A stretch of DNA of 64,000 bases from NCBI GenBank assembly GCA_016785225.1, contig JAFBJZ010000660.1, forward strand, positions 496,001 through 560,000. The letters run 5' to 3'. The position numbers were made by a program, and so were the translations under genes. Position 1 is the stretch's first letter, and each line of letters starts with the position of its first letter. The notes below the pieces were generated by a model that was not told where the DNA came from, searched no databases, and saw nothing but the letters and a program-made list of their open reading frames with translations. This DNA comes from Psettodes erumei. Lineage: Eukaryota; Chordata; Actinopteri; Pleuronectiformes; Psettodidae. Shown in pieces: positions 1-12,524 of the stretch.

Positions 1-1049
1 TGAAGAGTTCTACGTCTGTTTTTCTCTCTTCTCCCATCTCTGCCTCCACCAGTAAAGCCATCAGATAACAGTGAGGCTGACAGGTTGGCTAGAAATAAAG
101 AGAGCGCGAGAGGTGAGGAAGGAGAGTTTGACTCATTTTTCAAGAGTGGCACAAAATACCCCCCACTGTTTCTCTCTCTCTGTGTGTCGCTTTCCTCCCA
201 CCATAAGTCTGTTTACAATTGCCCAATTTATTTTCCGCTGCTCGGACATCCCACATTTGAAAGAGACCTCATCAAGCAGAGTCTCACGGGCCTTTGACTG
301 AGAACTGGATGGACTCAGTGCCCCTGCGCCGTGGTATCTGTCAAACTGTCATTGTCCCTCTTCATCTCCAATCTTTTCTTTAGTCGTCTTTCTTCCTTTA
401 TCCCCCCCTGCGCCAACAGCCACACCGTTTGGGGTGATGTAAGGGAGTGAGAGGAAAAGAAAGTGACAAGCTAATCGCTCGCCATCAGCATCTTAAATGA
501 ACATATTGATTCCTTGTCATTGTTGATAGAAGTCCTCAGGAGGGTAGCTGATTGGAGCGGCTCTCCGATAACCGTGCGGTAATGGTGAGAATTCCTCTTA
601 TTACTATGACGACTCAAACTGTTTGAGTGATGCTTGAGCCACTCACCAGTCATTAACCATGCCTCCTGCTGCTATGCAAATCTGAGATTCTGCTGAAATG
701 AGCTAATCAGCAACTAGCCGTTACTTCCCTTTGTCCATGGACCAGCTAATTGGTTCACATTAAAGTCCTCCTCAAGTCTCAAATACGTTTTGCTTATTGT
801 AACTTTTGTTCAGCTCAGCTTTGCAGAGTGATGTATGTGCAGAGTTTGACACTAGAAGGTTATTTCACTTTCAATTAAAAGTACTTGTTATCACTTTTCA
901 TCACAACTAGTTTGGAAGCCAATCATGGTCCAGCTCATACATCTGTTTGATTTGGAAGCTTGAAACACATACATTGATAACAGTGAAGGAGGAGATATTT
1001 TGCATCTAGAAACTAAACTGTTAAAACCAAAACATATTCAGCTTTTCCA
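1..1049. other. Noncoding flank, no gene seen
   Basis: No open frame here resembles a known protein, and no RNA gene is visible. A pyrimidine-rich stretch ending in CCACCAG near 52 looks like a splice acceptor on the + strand, but no recognisable exon follows. The DNA is ordinary unique-looking AT-moderate sequence. It lies on the side of ate1 where mammals carry FGFR2. Confidence 0.5.
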
Positions 1050-1260
1050 ACCATGCTAGCAGCATGATGCTATATGCATGGCGATGTCGGTCCATCAGAC
1101 ATCAGTCGGTCATTTAACCATTTGGGTCCAGACTGAAACATCTCAGCAACTACTGGTTGGATTGCCACAGACTTATTCCCGTCAGCTTCAGCTGTAGTTT
1201 GTGCTTGGTGCTAATTAGCAAATGTTAGCGTGCTAACACATTAAACAAAAACGGTGAACG
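1050..1260 (+). repeat. Degenerate teleost interspersed repeat
   Basis: The stretch resembles a very common percomorph repeat that I recall by its phrasing. It has 'actgaaacatctcagcaac' near 1132, then 'ggttggattgcca', then 'gtgctaattagcaaatgtta' near 1208, followed by 'gcgtgctaacaca'. The family's middle part is missing or eroded, so this is an old, internally deleted copy. I assign the family from memory of repeat wording, not from a search. Confidence 0.55.
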
Positions 1261-2920
1261 CAGAACAGTATACAGTCACAGAAAAGCTGTTTCCCCCCCT
1301 ATTCCGGTGATATGAAGGTGTTTCTTTTCTGTTGCAATTCACAAAGTGTTACTTCTCAGACAAGCCTATTTTAAGCAGCTGCAGTCATCACAACATGTAT
1401 TCTCATATCCCAACAGTACTATATTAGTGATAGCACAGTCAGTGGTTGTGGCAAACACTTCTGTTGGAGTCAATCAGACATTATTCAGTGTTTTTTTTTT
1501 CTTTTTACTGCAGTGGCACATTGACAATCCACTCCCTTACAGTGAACTGGGCCAGAACTGCAAAACCCCTCCCTCTGTCTGTCTGAATGCTATAGAAGCC
1601 TAACCAAGTTCTCCACTGTTAAGAATCACTGAGTACAGAACAGACTTGTTCTCCTTTGAAAGATCACTCTGTCTTCCTCCTTGAGGGTGCTGCTCTTAAT
1701 CATGAGTGGCAGTGTTATGTTATTGTAACTTCACTGTGCCAAATCTTCGAGAGTCCTCTCTTTTTTCCTCCCAATATATAACTGACACTGTATAATTAAA
1801 ACATCAAACGTAGGTGACTCATATCCTGTGCAAAATATGAAACAAATGCGTAGAACTGCGTTTGGCGGGGGGATGGGGGCGATTGGAGAGAGAGCAGTCA
1901 GAAGTGGATGCACGCCTATGGGTCTAATTTGAACCATATAGCTTCTCTGCAGCCATGTGGCGGCGTAAACGAACCCTGACAGAAAGCGCGAGAGGAAAGT
2001 TTAGTTGTTCGGTTAGACGGGAACAGGTATCAGTCGTAGGAGTACAAGAAATGGGTTTTAAAATGGCAACGTATTCTGGGAGAAACCTTTTAGTCTCATC
2101 GTGTGGGCACTCTGGGCACCTCCTCCGTGGAGGAGGCCAGCTCTTACTGCTGAACCCTCCCACTCCGCCCAACACGAGCCACCTCGCACAGCGGAGTCCC
2201 TCTGCTTTTAGCCCAGGAGGCATCACTCCATAAGTCAGCAGGTCTGCCTCCTCAGTGTCACTGATATGCCATAATAACCTTGTCCAGACAAACAGGCCTC
2301 CGCTGTCCTCTCCTCCCCCTCAGCAGGTAACAGAGGGCAGGGATAGAGGGAGTGGATGGAGGGGGAGTGGAAGGTCAGTCATCCAGATTCCTCACATGTT
2401 TCCACCTCAATACTTGAGAGTGTTTGAAATAGCTGGGATGCCTGCAGCTTGAGCTTGCAGTGTAGCTGCGCTAAGAGGGGAGCACGAGGAGAAGGGAGGG
2501 GGAGTCGATGTTTCCAGCTCGAAACTGGGAGAATGGTAGTTTCAACTCCCTCAAGCTACAATGGGAAACAGCAAACAGCAGCACATGGAGCAGAAACACG
2601 AGGCATGCTGCAGTGTTGCAGTATAACTCCTGGTTAAAATCTCTGCTTTCCCTCCCACCTGACTGGCACCCTTGCTCCTAATAAAAATAGCGCAGGCTAT
2701 TTTCCAGAGAGAAATGCTGAGAAATGCTGAGTGGAACTGACAATTTTATACGTCTGTATAAAATGAAGAATGAATGGAGCTTTTCCTGGCATTTAGCAAT
2801 TTGACAAGGATTTTTCTCACACATCTCCATGCACTGTCTTTGTCGATGTCCCTCTTTTTTCACCTTTCTTTTTTCTCTTTTTTCCACAGTCCAACAGTCA
2901 CAAACCACATGATCATTATG

Positions 2921-2938
2921 CACACACACACACACACA
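2921..2938. repeat. (CA)9 microsatellite
   Basis: Uninterrupted CA dinucleotides. Confidence 0.9.
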
Positions 2939-5900
2939 TAGATGCAAACACATTACGCACCTTGTTTGGTTCAGAGAACAGGTCACTTCAGTCATTGTGT
3001 GTATGACATACTTTGCAAGTCAGGACTTCAGCTTGTGCTGACACTGTGGAAGTTTGGTTTGTTTTTCTCCTCGAGCTGGCAGTTGTTCAAGAGTTAACTA
3101 CAACGGCTCACTATTCCTCCTTAGTAAAGCTACACATCCTGACTATGAGCTGGGAGACTTACGTCATCGCAAAGGCAGAGTGCTCACGTTGACTCAGTGC
3201 TCAGGCTCAGTGTCACCACCAGCAGAGAAGATCATAAGTTAGTCCTTGTGTCGCTATTGAAAAACTCAAGATGGAGGGAAACGTCTTTTAAAGAGTCTTT
3301 TCAAATGTAAAAAAAATAACGGTTGTATGAAGTCATTTAGTTTGTTCTTGATGCCACTCCAAAATACTTTTTTGAAATCAAGTGAAAAGTGAAATGTGTT
3401 TTCTGGCAAAGTGTTAGATGAAAAGATTGATACCACTCTCATATAGCTGCAGCCAGTTTGCATAGCTCCACATTAAGACTTGAGGGAGGGATAAACAGCC
3501 AGCCTGGCTCTGTCCAAGGGTAACCAAATCTGCCTACAAGCACCTCTAAAACTCATCAACTAAAACTGTGATGTCTAACTGACAAGCAGGGGTTTAACTC
3601 GTGTTATCTGTTGGACTATTTCTTGGATCTGGGCAGTTTCCACCAATCAGCACAGATTACAGGAAGGTACTGTGCTTGGCACATGAACCCCAGTAATTTG
3701 GCAGGTGATCATTTTTACACCTCGACTTCAGTTGTTAACTCTGAAGGAAGGAAGGAAGTGTGAGGTACAGAATTGAAGGTACAGAGAGTGATATCAGTCT
3801 GTTCATCCAGCAGAAAGTGAACAAGACTATTTTCCAAAATGTCTTATTCAAAAAAGTTAGTTTTTTTTAAAGTTAAGAAGTTGGAAGGACGTGACTCAAT
3901 ACAGTGCATTTTTTTTAGATAAAGCAAAATGCTCAGAGTTAGCATGTAATTTACCGCTTCCCCATTGTCAGAGGGAGTTAGATATTAGCGCTGACTACAG
4001 TGATACCTACAGATGCTTTGCCCGGAGCAGCAGGAAGTCAGGTTAAACATTTCACATTGTACAGAACAAAACCTTTTCCACAGAACTAGCAGCAGCTTTG
4101 AATGACAACTCACAGGATGTGTGCTTTGTAGTGCGTGTAATCTACTATTCTTACCAGCAGCACAATCTGCTGCTATGAAGAGAACTGATGCTATCTTTGA
4201 GGATGTCCTCACTGGACTCTCTTTTAAGGCAGCGAAGCTTCTGAAAGTCTCTCACTGCATTTTGAAGGCAGGTGTTTTCTCTTGTGTGTCTTTACATCAT
4301 TTGAAGATGAGCACAGCCTGTCATCTGGCTGATCTTCACGAAATGTTCGTTGTCGCAGACAGTGATGAATTGGGGAATAAAGAGGCCTAAAGAGACAAAC
4401 AGTATTAAGGATCTCTCTGGAGTGCCCACCTCAGGGAGAGTCATGCATTCCTAGCATACATATAGCTTTTATTGTGTTAATAGATGCAGGGAGGCCCAAA
4501 GTATAAATCACAAGGTCAGTGAATGGGCTGTCTGACCTTTAACCCCCAGGCTGAGAAAAGACTCTGCTCTATGTCCTGATGTCATCAGCAAGTCATTACC
4601 GCCAATGCTCTCAACACCTCTACCATCCCACCCTAACTCACTCTGCCAAGCTGCTATTGGACAAGCCCCCTGGCCATAGCACCTAAATCACTCTATAGGA
4701 CGGCAGTTATAGACTTGACCTTGGCTCAGTGCTGTTTTCCATTCCCTGCTCCCATATTTAACTCTGTTTATTGTCTCTCTGTCCAGTGGCACTGCCATGA
4801 GATGTTGTAATTTATGGGAGCAGTAAACGACATTGCTCCAGCATGTTTTATTTGGTCATGTTTGTTACATCTAACAAACAATTAACAACCAAGAACTGCA
4901 GCCTTAGTAGAGTTCCTAATGATTTTGAGAGTATGTTTACTGGCACGACTTGCTCCCCTCTGTGCTAATAAGCGCATCTGAGCATTTATTCAGGAGATGT
5001 TTAGACATGTCAGTGGTCCTTGTGTGGGTGACCAAGTTTATTAAAAGGAGACTGGGGCATTGAGGCAAAGCATATGTTTTCTTAAGGGATGACGAGGTGA
5101 GCTGAGGTTAACTATTTTGACCGTGAACGGCAATCTGAGGCCTAATTTGAGCTGAGCGGTCTCCTGAGGTGTAACCTCCTCACCGGGGCCCTGACCTTTA
5201 ACCCCCCCCAAGCAGTCTCTGCACTACATCCAGAGAGATAGATACACGAAGAGAAAGGGAGTGGTGGACTTATTAAACTTGTCTACACCTTGCATCCTGA
5301 CAAATAACCATTGTGTACACATGACAATACCATAATTCTTGAGGTAAAACTTTAAAAAGTACAGAGTGCAAATTTAGATTTTCCCAGTCTCGCTGCTTTC
5401 CAAAACTCCCTAACAGCAGAGCAACTCTGAGTGAGCTGGCTTATCTCAAGGCTTCAGGTTGCAGCATGCCCACCTCCGGAGCACAGACTGGCAGATTTAC
5501 ATTGTTGTCTACCACATCGTTCTCCACTTGCAAGTCCTAATCATGCTGTTGAGCAATGGCATCCACTGGAAAACCCATCTCTCAGCATCTGCCGGTTTCT
5601 AGTTCTCCCGCCCACTTGCCCACAGCAATAGCAGAAACCCTGAGCTGTGCAAAGCAGGGCAGATTAAAAACTCCTTCCAGGCCTATGAAATAACCAAGTA
5701 CTTATGATGGCACCTGGATAGACTCCTCAGCACTGAATGCACCTCAAGACAAAAGAGCTATTGACTTATTCATTTATATAAAAGATTATGCCTATACCAA
5801 CCTTGGAGCCCTGCCAGGAAAAGTCTTTACAACTCTGTCTTCACGTAAACAAACGTTTATGCCTGAACATGTACTGGCTAATGTACACTTCTCTCATTCT

Positions 5901-6163
5901 TACTGAAAGACTACACTGTACAAATAAATTAATCAAGCTGAATGCTACACTTCTTTTCAAAGCACTTAGCAGTTTGGGTGCCCCGTTTGTGCATATTCCA
6001 TCAATCATGATCAGATCACCCTGGAAAAATGGGGCAAGGCCAACGTGCAAAACTGTTCCAACAGAGTGGCATTATAGCGAAGAATGATGGAAATCTAAAT
6101 GTGGCTTGTGCTGAAAAGTACAATCTGAGAGTTGAGTAAAGGGTTTAGTTTAGATTTGTCTAA

Positions 6164-6183
6164 TTTAGTTTAGTTTAGTTTAG
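6164..6183. repeat. (TTTAG)4 microsatellite
   Basis: Four perfect TTTAG units, with related TTTAG words just upstream near 6143-6152. Confidence 0.85.
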
Positions 6184-7974
6184 TTTTATTGTTATTTTAT
6201 TTGCAGGAAGTAAGTTCACCTCTTCTAAAAATGGCCGTGTAAATGTGTCATTATAAAGTGTTAATGTTTAGTTTGGCTTTTAGTCCCTTTAAAAGCACAC
6301 TTGTACACATACATGGTTACACATAAACATACAATAGGATTATGATAAAGGCTTTTACAACAATAATCTTACAGTGCATTTATAAAGTACTGGTTTGTAT
6401 CACCTATTGTGTCTTCTCCCATACAACAGTTGAAAAGGAAAACAGTCAATATAAACAGCCAGTAACTGAATGGATTCTTGTAACAAGACAGCCTGGAAAA
6501 GCCAGAAATAATCTGCCATCCTGTGGAATCAGAGTGTTTGCTGTAATTAAATGTACAACCAGTGCAGTGCGGCAGTGTGGGAAAACCTCAGCTCGTAATT
6601 ACTGTAACAGTGAAAGTCAAGGAGACACACCTTGTAAACTGATCCCTGAGAATCCTGATGTTCACACTGAACGCCCCTCCCCTGTCTCTTCCCCGGGCTG
6701 CCCATTTAATCTTGGGTAAAGCTGCAGGAGCAAAGCCCCCCACCCCCTGAAACACCCTCCAACCAAGCCTGCCTCTCTCCCCCTTGCCTGTGCAACCCAG
6801 CCCAAGCTGTCACTCCTTTAGTATGTCACCGTAATTCACAGTGACAACAAACAACTGGCCATGCTACACACTACCCATGATCCCTCACAGAACACTAAGA
6901 GGTGGGGGTGGAGAGTCGGAGACATGGAAGAAGACGGGGCAGAAGGTGACGTGTAGGAGGGGACGGAGAGAAGAGAAAGAGGGCATAGGGTGGAAAGAGC
7001 AGATAGAAAGGGCCAGGGGGCGGGGAAGCTATTGTCATGTATATAAACCCTATCTGTCATATCTGTTCAAAAGCCATTTAATATTTCCTTCCACGTGAAG
7101 GAACCCACAATTAATATTTTGCAATATGGCTGTTGTTTTTCTGAAAGGCCACAAAGAGTCTGACAATCAATATGGCCCTGCAAGAGGGGTTGATAGGTGG
7201 AGGAATAGTAGGCTGGTGACCTCTGACCCTGAAGCAAGGAAAAAAGACAGGGGTGAGGTAAGGAGGGGGGTTGCAGTTTAAGTTTCACACCCCCTGCTTA
7301 AATGCAGCGCTTAGTTTGAGGTTTTGTACAAGTGTGAGGAGTACGTTCTTTCCCTGTGAGACTTCAAGTCTCATAAAAAGTAGACCAAAAAAGCATGGGC
7401 AGGAAATAGGAGCAAAGCAAAGAATACCAATAAGTAGGGAAAGTGGAATGAAATGGAAGAGAGGAGGGCTGGGAGAAAAGAGAGAAAAAGGAACATGACC
7501 CAAGGTTTAGCCAAAGACGGATCATAAATCAAAGATGGCGTGAAAACATGGCACCTTTGGGCCCTGTGTTTTGCTTTTCCAACAAAGGAGCCAAATTGTT
7601 CTCTCACACAGTGCAGCCACTTCTGCGGCTTCATGTGCTAATAGTACTGATCAGTTGTGTTTGTCTAGCATTACTCAGAAGAACCGAATCAATCAGAGTG
7701 TAAACATTAACCAGAGTGCAGAGAGCTGGGGGGCCGGAAACTCTGGGAAAAAGAAGGAATTCGCTCACACATGGCATCGTGAACGGGGGCAACTTCTCCA
7801 CCAAGCTCCCCAGAAGGTGTGTAACATGTAACTTATTATCTGCACAGTATTTCAAGTACATTTGGTTAATATGAAGACATGACTTTCAGACAGGACTCCA
7901 TTATGTATTTGTATGTATTAAAAGGTTTTTTTTCAAAGCATTGTGATGTAATACATTGGTGACACATATACAAC

Positions 7975-8056
7975 GACGAGGTGGCCGAGTGGTTAAGGCG
8001 ATGGACTGCTAATCCATTGTGCTCTGCACGCGTGGGTTCGAATCCCATCCTCGTCG
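7975..8056 (+). tRNA. tRNA-Ser (anticodon GCT)
   Basis: This 82-nt sequence folds as a complete class II tRNA that decodes AGC/AGU serine codons. The acceptor stem GACGAGG (7975-7981) pairs perfectly with CCTCGTC (8049-8055), and G8056 is the discriminator base typical of tRNA-Ser. The internal Pol III promoter is intact: the A box is TGGCCGAGTGG (7982-7992) and the B box is GGTTCGAATCC (8035-8045). The anticodon loop CTGCTAA carries GCT at 8008-8010, and a long variable arm follows, as expected for serine tRNAs. There is no intron and no CCA is encoded. The first T4 run, a possible Pol III terminator, is at 8082-8085, 26 nt downstream. That run sits inside a retroelement-like tail, so a young tRNA-derived retrocopy cannot be fully excluded. 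The perfect stems favour a functional gene. Confidence 0.95.
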
Positions 8057-8080
8057 CAATGTAGTGTCTTCTTTACCAGA

Positions 8081-8117
8081 ATTTTCCAACTTGGGATCAA
8101 TAAAGTGTCTATCTATA
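8081..8117 (+). repeat. LINE/SINE-like 3' tail
   Basis: The words 'ttgggatcaataaagtgtct' followed by 'atctat' match the style of 3' tails ending many teleost LINEs and SINEs. It starts 25 nt after the tRNA-Ser gene. I found no clear target-site duplication around tRNA plus tail. Confidence 0.45.
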
Positions 8118-9318
8118 ATTAAATGTGTTAAACTTCTTAAAAGACAAATAGTTTAGCCTTTGATCTTCTTCTCTGAAGAAAATGAGACTGAGCATACATT
8201 ATGTTTAGCAGCTGAATAAGCTGAGTAACTGCTGAGTGCTCTCCCACCAGTTATGAATGTACTTTGTGGTGCTGGCATGTGTGCCATGTATATTTCACTG
8301 GATGTCTTCTATATTATTCAACCATCACAACCCCTGGTCAGTCCAGATAGAGATAAGGGTCATTGTTTCTATGGCTTGTAATGACTTGTGGAGATTTCAT
8401 TGCTTGTAGGGAAATAAAAAAAAGTAAACATGCTGAGTCAAATAGAGTAGAGAAGTACAGAGAAATATGGTATTATTTTGGTAAAGTACAAGAGTAGGGT
8501 ATGGTAGAGCAACAGAGTTGGGAGTCAAGAGGGTCATGGAATATACATAAAAGTAGTAAGCACATCAAGTGAATAAGGTAGAGTAGAAAGCAGAGCAGAG
8601 TAGAATAAATTAGAATGAGCCATAACTTAATTATTCCCAGAGGTGTGTGGATCCCTCAGTCATCAGTGAAAACAAACAGAGAACACACCGATGAGCAGAT
8701 TTCAGCTCTTCTGCCGCACGCAAGGCAGCAAGCGAGCAGCCGCCATCTGGGTGTCAGGCTGCTTGACTGGTGGGTGAACTGTCTGCCTGTGGTGTGGGGG
8801 TCTGTCAGGGGGTGTCAGGGCCATGTGTCCCCTCTGAGGGGGGCACAGGGGTCCTGGTGGGTCTTGCAGCCTGTGACCATGATGCCTGTTCTCCTGACCC
8901 AGAGCACCACCCCTCACCCCAAACACGACGCACGCAGCCGCAACACACATATGCACAATACCAGGTCAATGGCCACTTGCTCAATCCATTAACACTCTGT
9001 TAGCTTTTATATGAGCGTACAATGTTATGAAAAGCACATGTCCAAAAGCTGCAATACAATGGAAAAGCTGGTGTCCAGATTTACACTCTGCGTTATTAAT
9101 AATGCCAATGCCATTCGTCCGCTGAACAGAGCAAAAATTGCAAGTCTTACTTCTTCTTTTTTAAATTACGGCCTGGTTGGAGGTTTTAGCTTTCCTGTAG
9201 ATCTATGCTAAAACATAATCGTCCCTACCTAATGTACCTCATATCATCAGTCCTATCTTACCTAATGTAAGACATTAGAAATACATACACAAGTCAATAA
9301 AAACAGGGTCTTATTCCA
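8118..9318. other. Noncoding intergenic DNA
   Basis: No gene is seen. From about 8430 to 8620 the sequence is a loose, degenerate run of GAGTA/AGAGTAGA-type words (purine-rich, AT-containing), probably an eroded simple repeat. Confidence 0.5.
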
Positions 9319-9323
9319 GAAAT

Positions 9324-9820
9324 GTCACAGCTCACCCCAAGAGACTCTGTAGAAAGATACTTGGTTTTCTGTTTGGACTCTGTTTTGGTTCAGTTCCTGT
9401 TTTACTTTGGTAATGGTTTCCTAGTGTGTCATGTGTTGTTTTACTTCCTGCGGTTGATTGTCTGCCTCACCCTAACGCGTTCCACCTGTTTCTCGTTATC
9501 CCTACCACCCTGGTGTGTATATGAAGTCTTTCCCCATGTTTTTGTCAGTTCACCTGTAGTCGCCGTTTTGCTCCGTCTTTCCTGCTGTTTTTCTGTGCGG
9601 CCTTTTCGTTCCTGTCCTTGTGGATTTACGCTCCCCGGTCACCTCCCAGCGTTTCCGGAGTTTCTCACTCAACAAGTTTGGATTTCCTCCGTTCTTCTGA
9701 TCTGTAAGTTTTTGGCTTTTTGCTACGCTTCCTTTTGTTATATGGACACTGCTGTCCCTGCACCTTCCACCTGCCTGCCTTGGTCAGCATTTGGGTCCAA
9801 CTCATTGTGTATTTGTGACA
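9324..9820 (+). mobile_element. Solo LTR with perfect 5-bp duplication
   Basis: A 497-bp block begins TGTCACA and ends TGTGACA, a perfect 7-bp terminal inverted repeat with the TG...CA ends of retroviral-type LTRs. It is flanked by an identical 5-bp target-site duplication, AGAAA, at 9319-9323 and 9821-9825. A TATA-like TGTATATG near 9512 suggests + orientation. No internal gag/pol region or second LTR is nearby, so this is a solo LTR left by recombination between the two LTRs of one insertion. A 5-bp duplication fits Gypsy, BEL or endogenous-retrovirus groups; I cannot choose between them. The 181-codon frame inside is pyrimidine-rich and chance. Confidence 0.8.
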
Positions 9821-9825
9821 AGAAA

Positions 9826-10989
9826 GTGAAGGTTAAGGAGTATTTGAAGTTACTTAAGAGAGCATAAAACCTTAGCACTTTTTGAAAGTCGAGTAACAAT
9901 TCCAACAGCATGCTGCACCACTTCAACAGAAATATGAAGCAAACAACATGCACACAACTGCAAGTGCGTGCATAAGTACATGCACACAGAGCTGTAATTG
10001 GGTTTGGAGAGTACAAGAGCGGGCGTGGGCCCCTCTGCCCCTGGTATCCGGACTCTGTGTTCGGGGGGCCACGGGCAGACTACTGCTGGCGTGGAGTCTG
10101 AATAGGCCGGCAGCTGAGCTAAAAGAGCTGTGTGCACATGGCCTCCATGGCTAATCTGCTAATGTATTCCAGAGGTCAGTAGGGTTTCGCACCAAATCAA
10201 TGGAGGGATTTACACAGCTTTCCTCTGGAATGTGCTCCATCCGCACTCTGCTTCGGGGAAAACATCCACCTCTGCTTTGCCAGGCCGTCCAATTTTCCGC
10301 GGCATTTAACCACAAAAAAGGAAGAGCAAATTTGAGAAAAAAACAGAGAGCGAGAGAGAGAGAGGTGCAGTGAAGCACTCTCTTACCCATCCCATCTCTT
10401 TGACGTGTCCCTGCAGAAAATCGGCAGCAGGAATCGTTGCTTTGCTGCTGAGATGATCTGAAGCGCAATGAGGTACTATTTCACTTCAACGTTCACCATA
10501 TATAAGTCTTTTTGTTATTTAGGAGTTCATTGACACAGACATGACTGAGAAGTGATGTAAGATAGGGCTGAGCCTTTATGCGGGGGGGAAAGGTGAAAAG
10601 ACAGCAGGAAGGCAAGGAATAAAGAATGCATAAGAACAGCAAGGATCCACAGTTTTTGAACTGCATCCTCTCTAATCCAAACTGACTACAGAGAGACCTC
10701 ATACATTAAAGCAAAGGCAAGAAGCTGTCCAACTGAGTGAATCTGTGTACCATCCACACCTACTGTACAGCCTATCTGCTCTCATAACAGAAATCACTAA
10801 GGCTCAGATGCTCCATCTGAGCATTTCAAAGGTCAAATCAAATGGTGCAGAAAATGGTAGTAATGTGAGGCATCATGCTGTTTGAACTTTTAACAAAGTT
10901 TCACCTCAAGAAGAAGGCACAGGGTTGATTTTGCAGCCAAACCTGCCTGCAATCTGGAGGGGGAAAAGTATACTTTCTCCCACAGTAAA

Positions 10990-11035
<46 letters not shown>

Positions 11036-12323
11036 TTTAGCCAGAATTAAAGCACACTGTAGAAGACTAAAGAGATATTAGAAGGGAGGGAAAGTGGCTC
11101 AATCTACAGCCTAGTACTCGCAGTCTCTGATATGAGATCATGGGAGATATTTCCATCTCCTTATCTGTAAGTGTGTCTGTGTGTTTTATGTGAATGTGTG
11201 TCAGTCAGGTCTTGTGTGCGTAGGAATGAACCAGGGTTATGCGCCACTCGATCCCTCCTCTCCTCTCTGTCTCTGGCTGTTGGACCGGGCTCGGCTCAGG
11301 TCATAAATAAGCCGGCCTGGATGGAAGAGGACGCCCAAACTCAGACACCCAGACGCACAGTACAGGGGCCCTGGCCTTAAATCCAGACAGCCCAGCTTGG
11401 ACTAAACCCACCCAGACACACATACACACACGCACAGACTGAGAACCAGGGCGGCTTTCACTGCCCTTAAACTCAGTTATAGAGGTTACAGGTCAGCTTC
11501 ATATAAATGTGCTCAGTTCCATGCTCTTTGAAAGGGAGATTGATGTTGGGCTCCACAGCAACTTCTTATCCAATCCCCTTACATATGTGTCTCAGGGTGA
11601 GATATGTTTTTGTATAACTCCCACATGGAAGGCTGATAAAAAGGAAAGTTTGATGTAAATAATGGATGTACAGTATAATGGGATGAACCATGAAGGCAGA
11701 TGCAGATTAAGATCTTTGCCTGATATTGCAAATATTTTAATCTGACAAGCGCAGGCCCCACATTTGACATGCTGCAGTACATGTAATGTCGTTATTTCTC
11801 GTAAATCATGCAGCAAGTATCACATAATTTTCTGAGAGTCCTCACAATGCTCTCATTCTCATCCCTTTCTCTTGACAAATCTACCCCTCCCTTCTGCTAA
11901 CTTTTGCCATCCGGCTTATCATCCGCGACAGCTCATTTCAGTGCTGCATTGCTACATGATCTGTTTACCAATACAGTACGAAGCTGCCGGGTAGAGGGAG
12001 AGAAACCACAAAAGGCTGTTTTAGGGGATCAAAACTGACTCCCACAGTTAACCTCAGTCTCAGCTTGATGCGTTGTCCATGTCAATACTAAACATTTCTT
12101 TCTATATTTTGGTCCCTCACCTACATGGAAACAGGATTTTAAGTCACTCTTTCATCTCGCCTTCTACGTGCAGATTTTTAAAAACTCACATTTTCATATA
12201 TGTTTATCTAAGGAGGCGGGGGTTATTCTCAGATGCTTTATTATTCACAGCGTTTCATTTTATACAATGTTGAACACTTCAAATGGAAGATACAATCAAA
12301 TCTTCTAAACTATAAGACATACA
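9826..12323. other. Noncoding intergenic DNA
   Basis: No gene is seen. It holds a compound (CT)n(TA)n microsatellite at 10990-11032 and a short GA-rich patch near 10345-10362. Confidence 0.5.
10990..11032. repeat. Compound (CT)n(TA)n microsatellite
   Basis: About five CT units run directly into about sixteen TA units. Confidence 0.9.
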
Positions 12324-12524
12324 TTGGCTCAGGAGGTTGTCTGCTCATCAGAAGGTCAACAAGTTTATTGCCAGCTCCTCCAGTCTGCATAGCAAAGAGT
12401 CCTTGGGCAAGACATTGAACCCCAAAATTGCCCCCAATGTGTCCCCACTGGGTTAAGTAGTGTCAAAGGGCTTTGAGAGGTCAAAATGTCTAGAAAAGTG
12501 CTTTTATAAATGCAGTCTGTTTAT
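12324..12524 (+). repeat. Degenerate tRNA-like SINE copy (teleost)
   Basis: The order of words matches a widespread teleost tRNA-derived repeat: a head 'ggctcaggaggttgt', 'cagaaggtcaaca', 'cagctcctccagtctgcat', then 'gtccttgggcaagacattga', 'gggctttgagaggtcaaaa', and 'gaaaagtgcttttataaatg'. The Pol III boxes are damaged, so it is an old, inactive copy. The family is recalled from memory rather than searched. Confidence 0.6.

Larger units (their letters stand above)
1261..7974. other. Noncoding intergenic DNA
   Basis: I see no coding gene or RNA gene in this 6.7 kb. It contains a short (CA)n run at 2921-2938, a tandem TTTAG run at 6164-6183, a duplicated GAGAAATGCT at about 2706-2725, and otherwise unique-looking sequence. 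The longest frames (for example 6342-6719, 125 codons) have no recognisable domain. Confidence 0.5.

Noticed and set aside
53..83. Possible 31-nt + strand exon after a strong pyrimidine tract
   Set aside because: The flanks resemble splice sites (CCACCAG and CAG|GTTGGC), but the product matches no known protein and the strand does not fit the expected neighbour.
7866..8048. 60-codon minus-strand frame starting MGFEPTRAEHN
   Set aside because: This is the antisense of the tRNA-Ser gene, a classic false protein.
9322..9867. 181-codon + strand open frame
   Set aside because: It is a chance frame across the solo LTR, rich in Phe, Leu, Cys and Ser from T-rich DNA.
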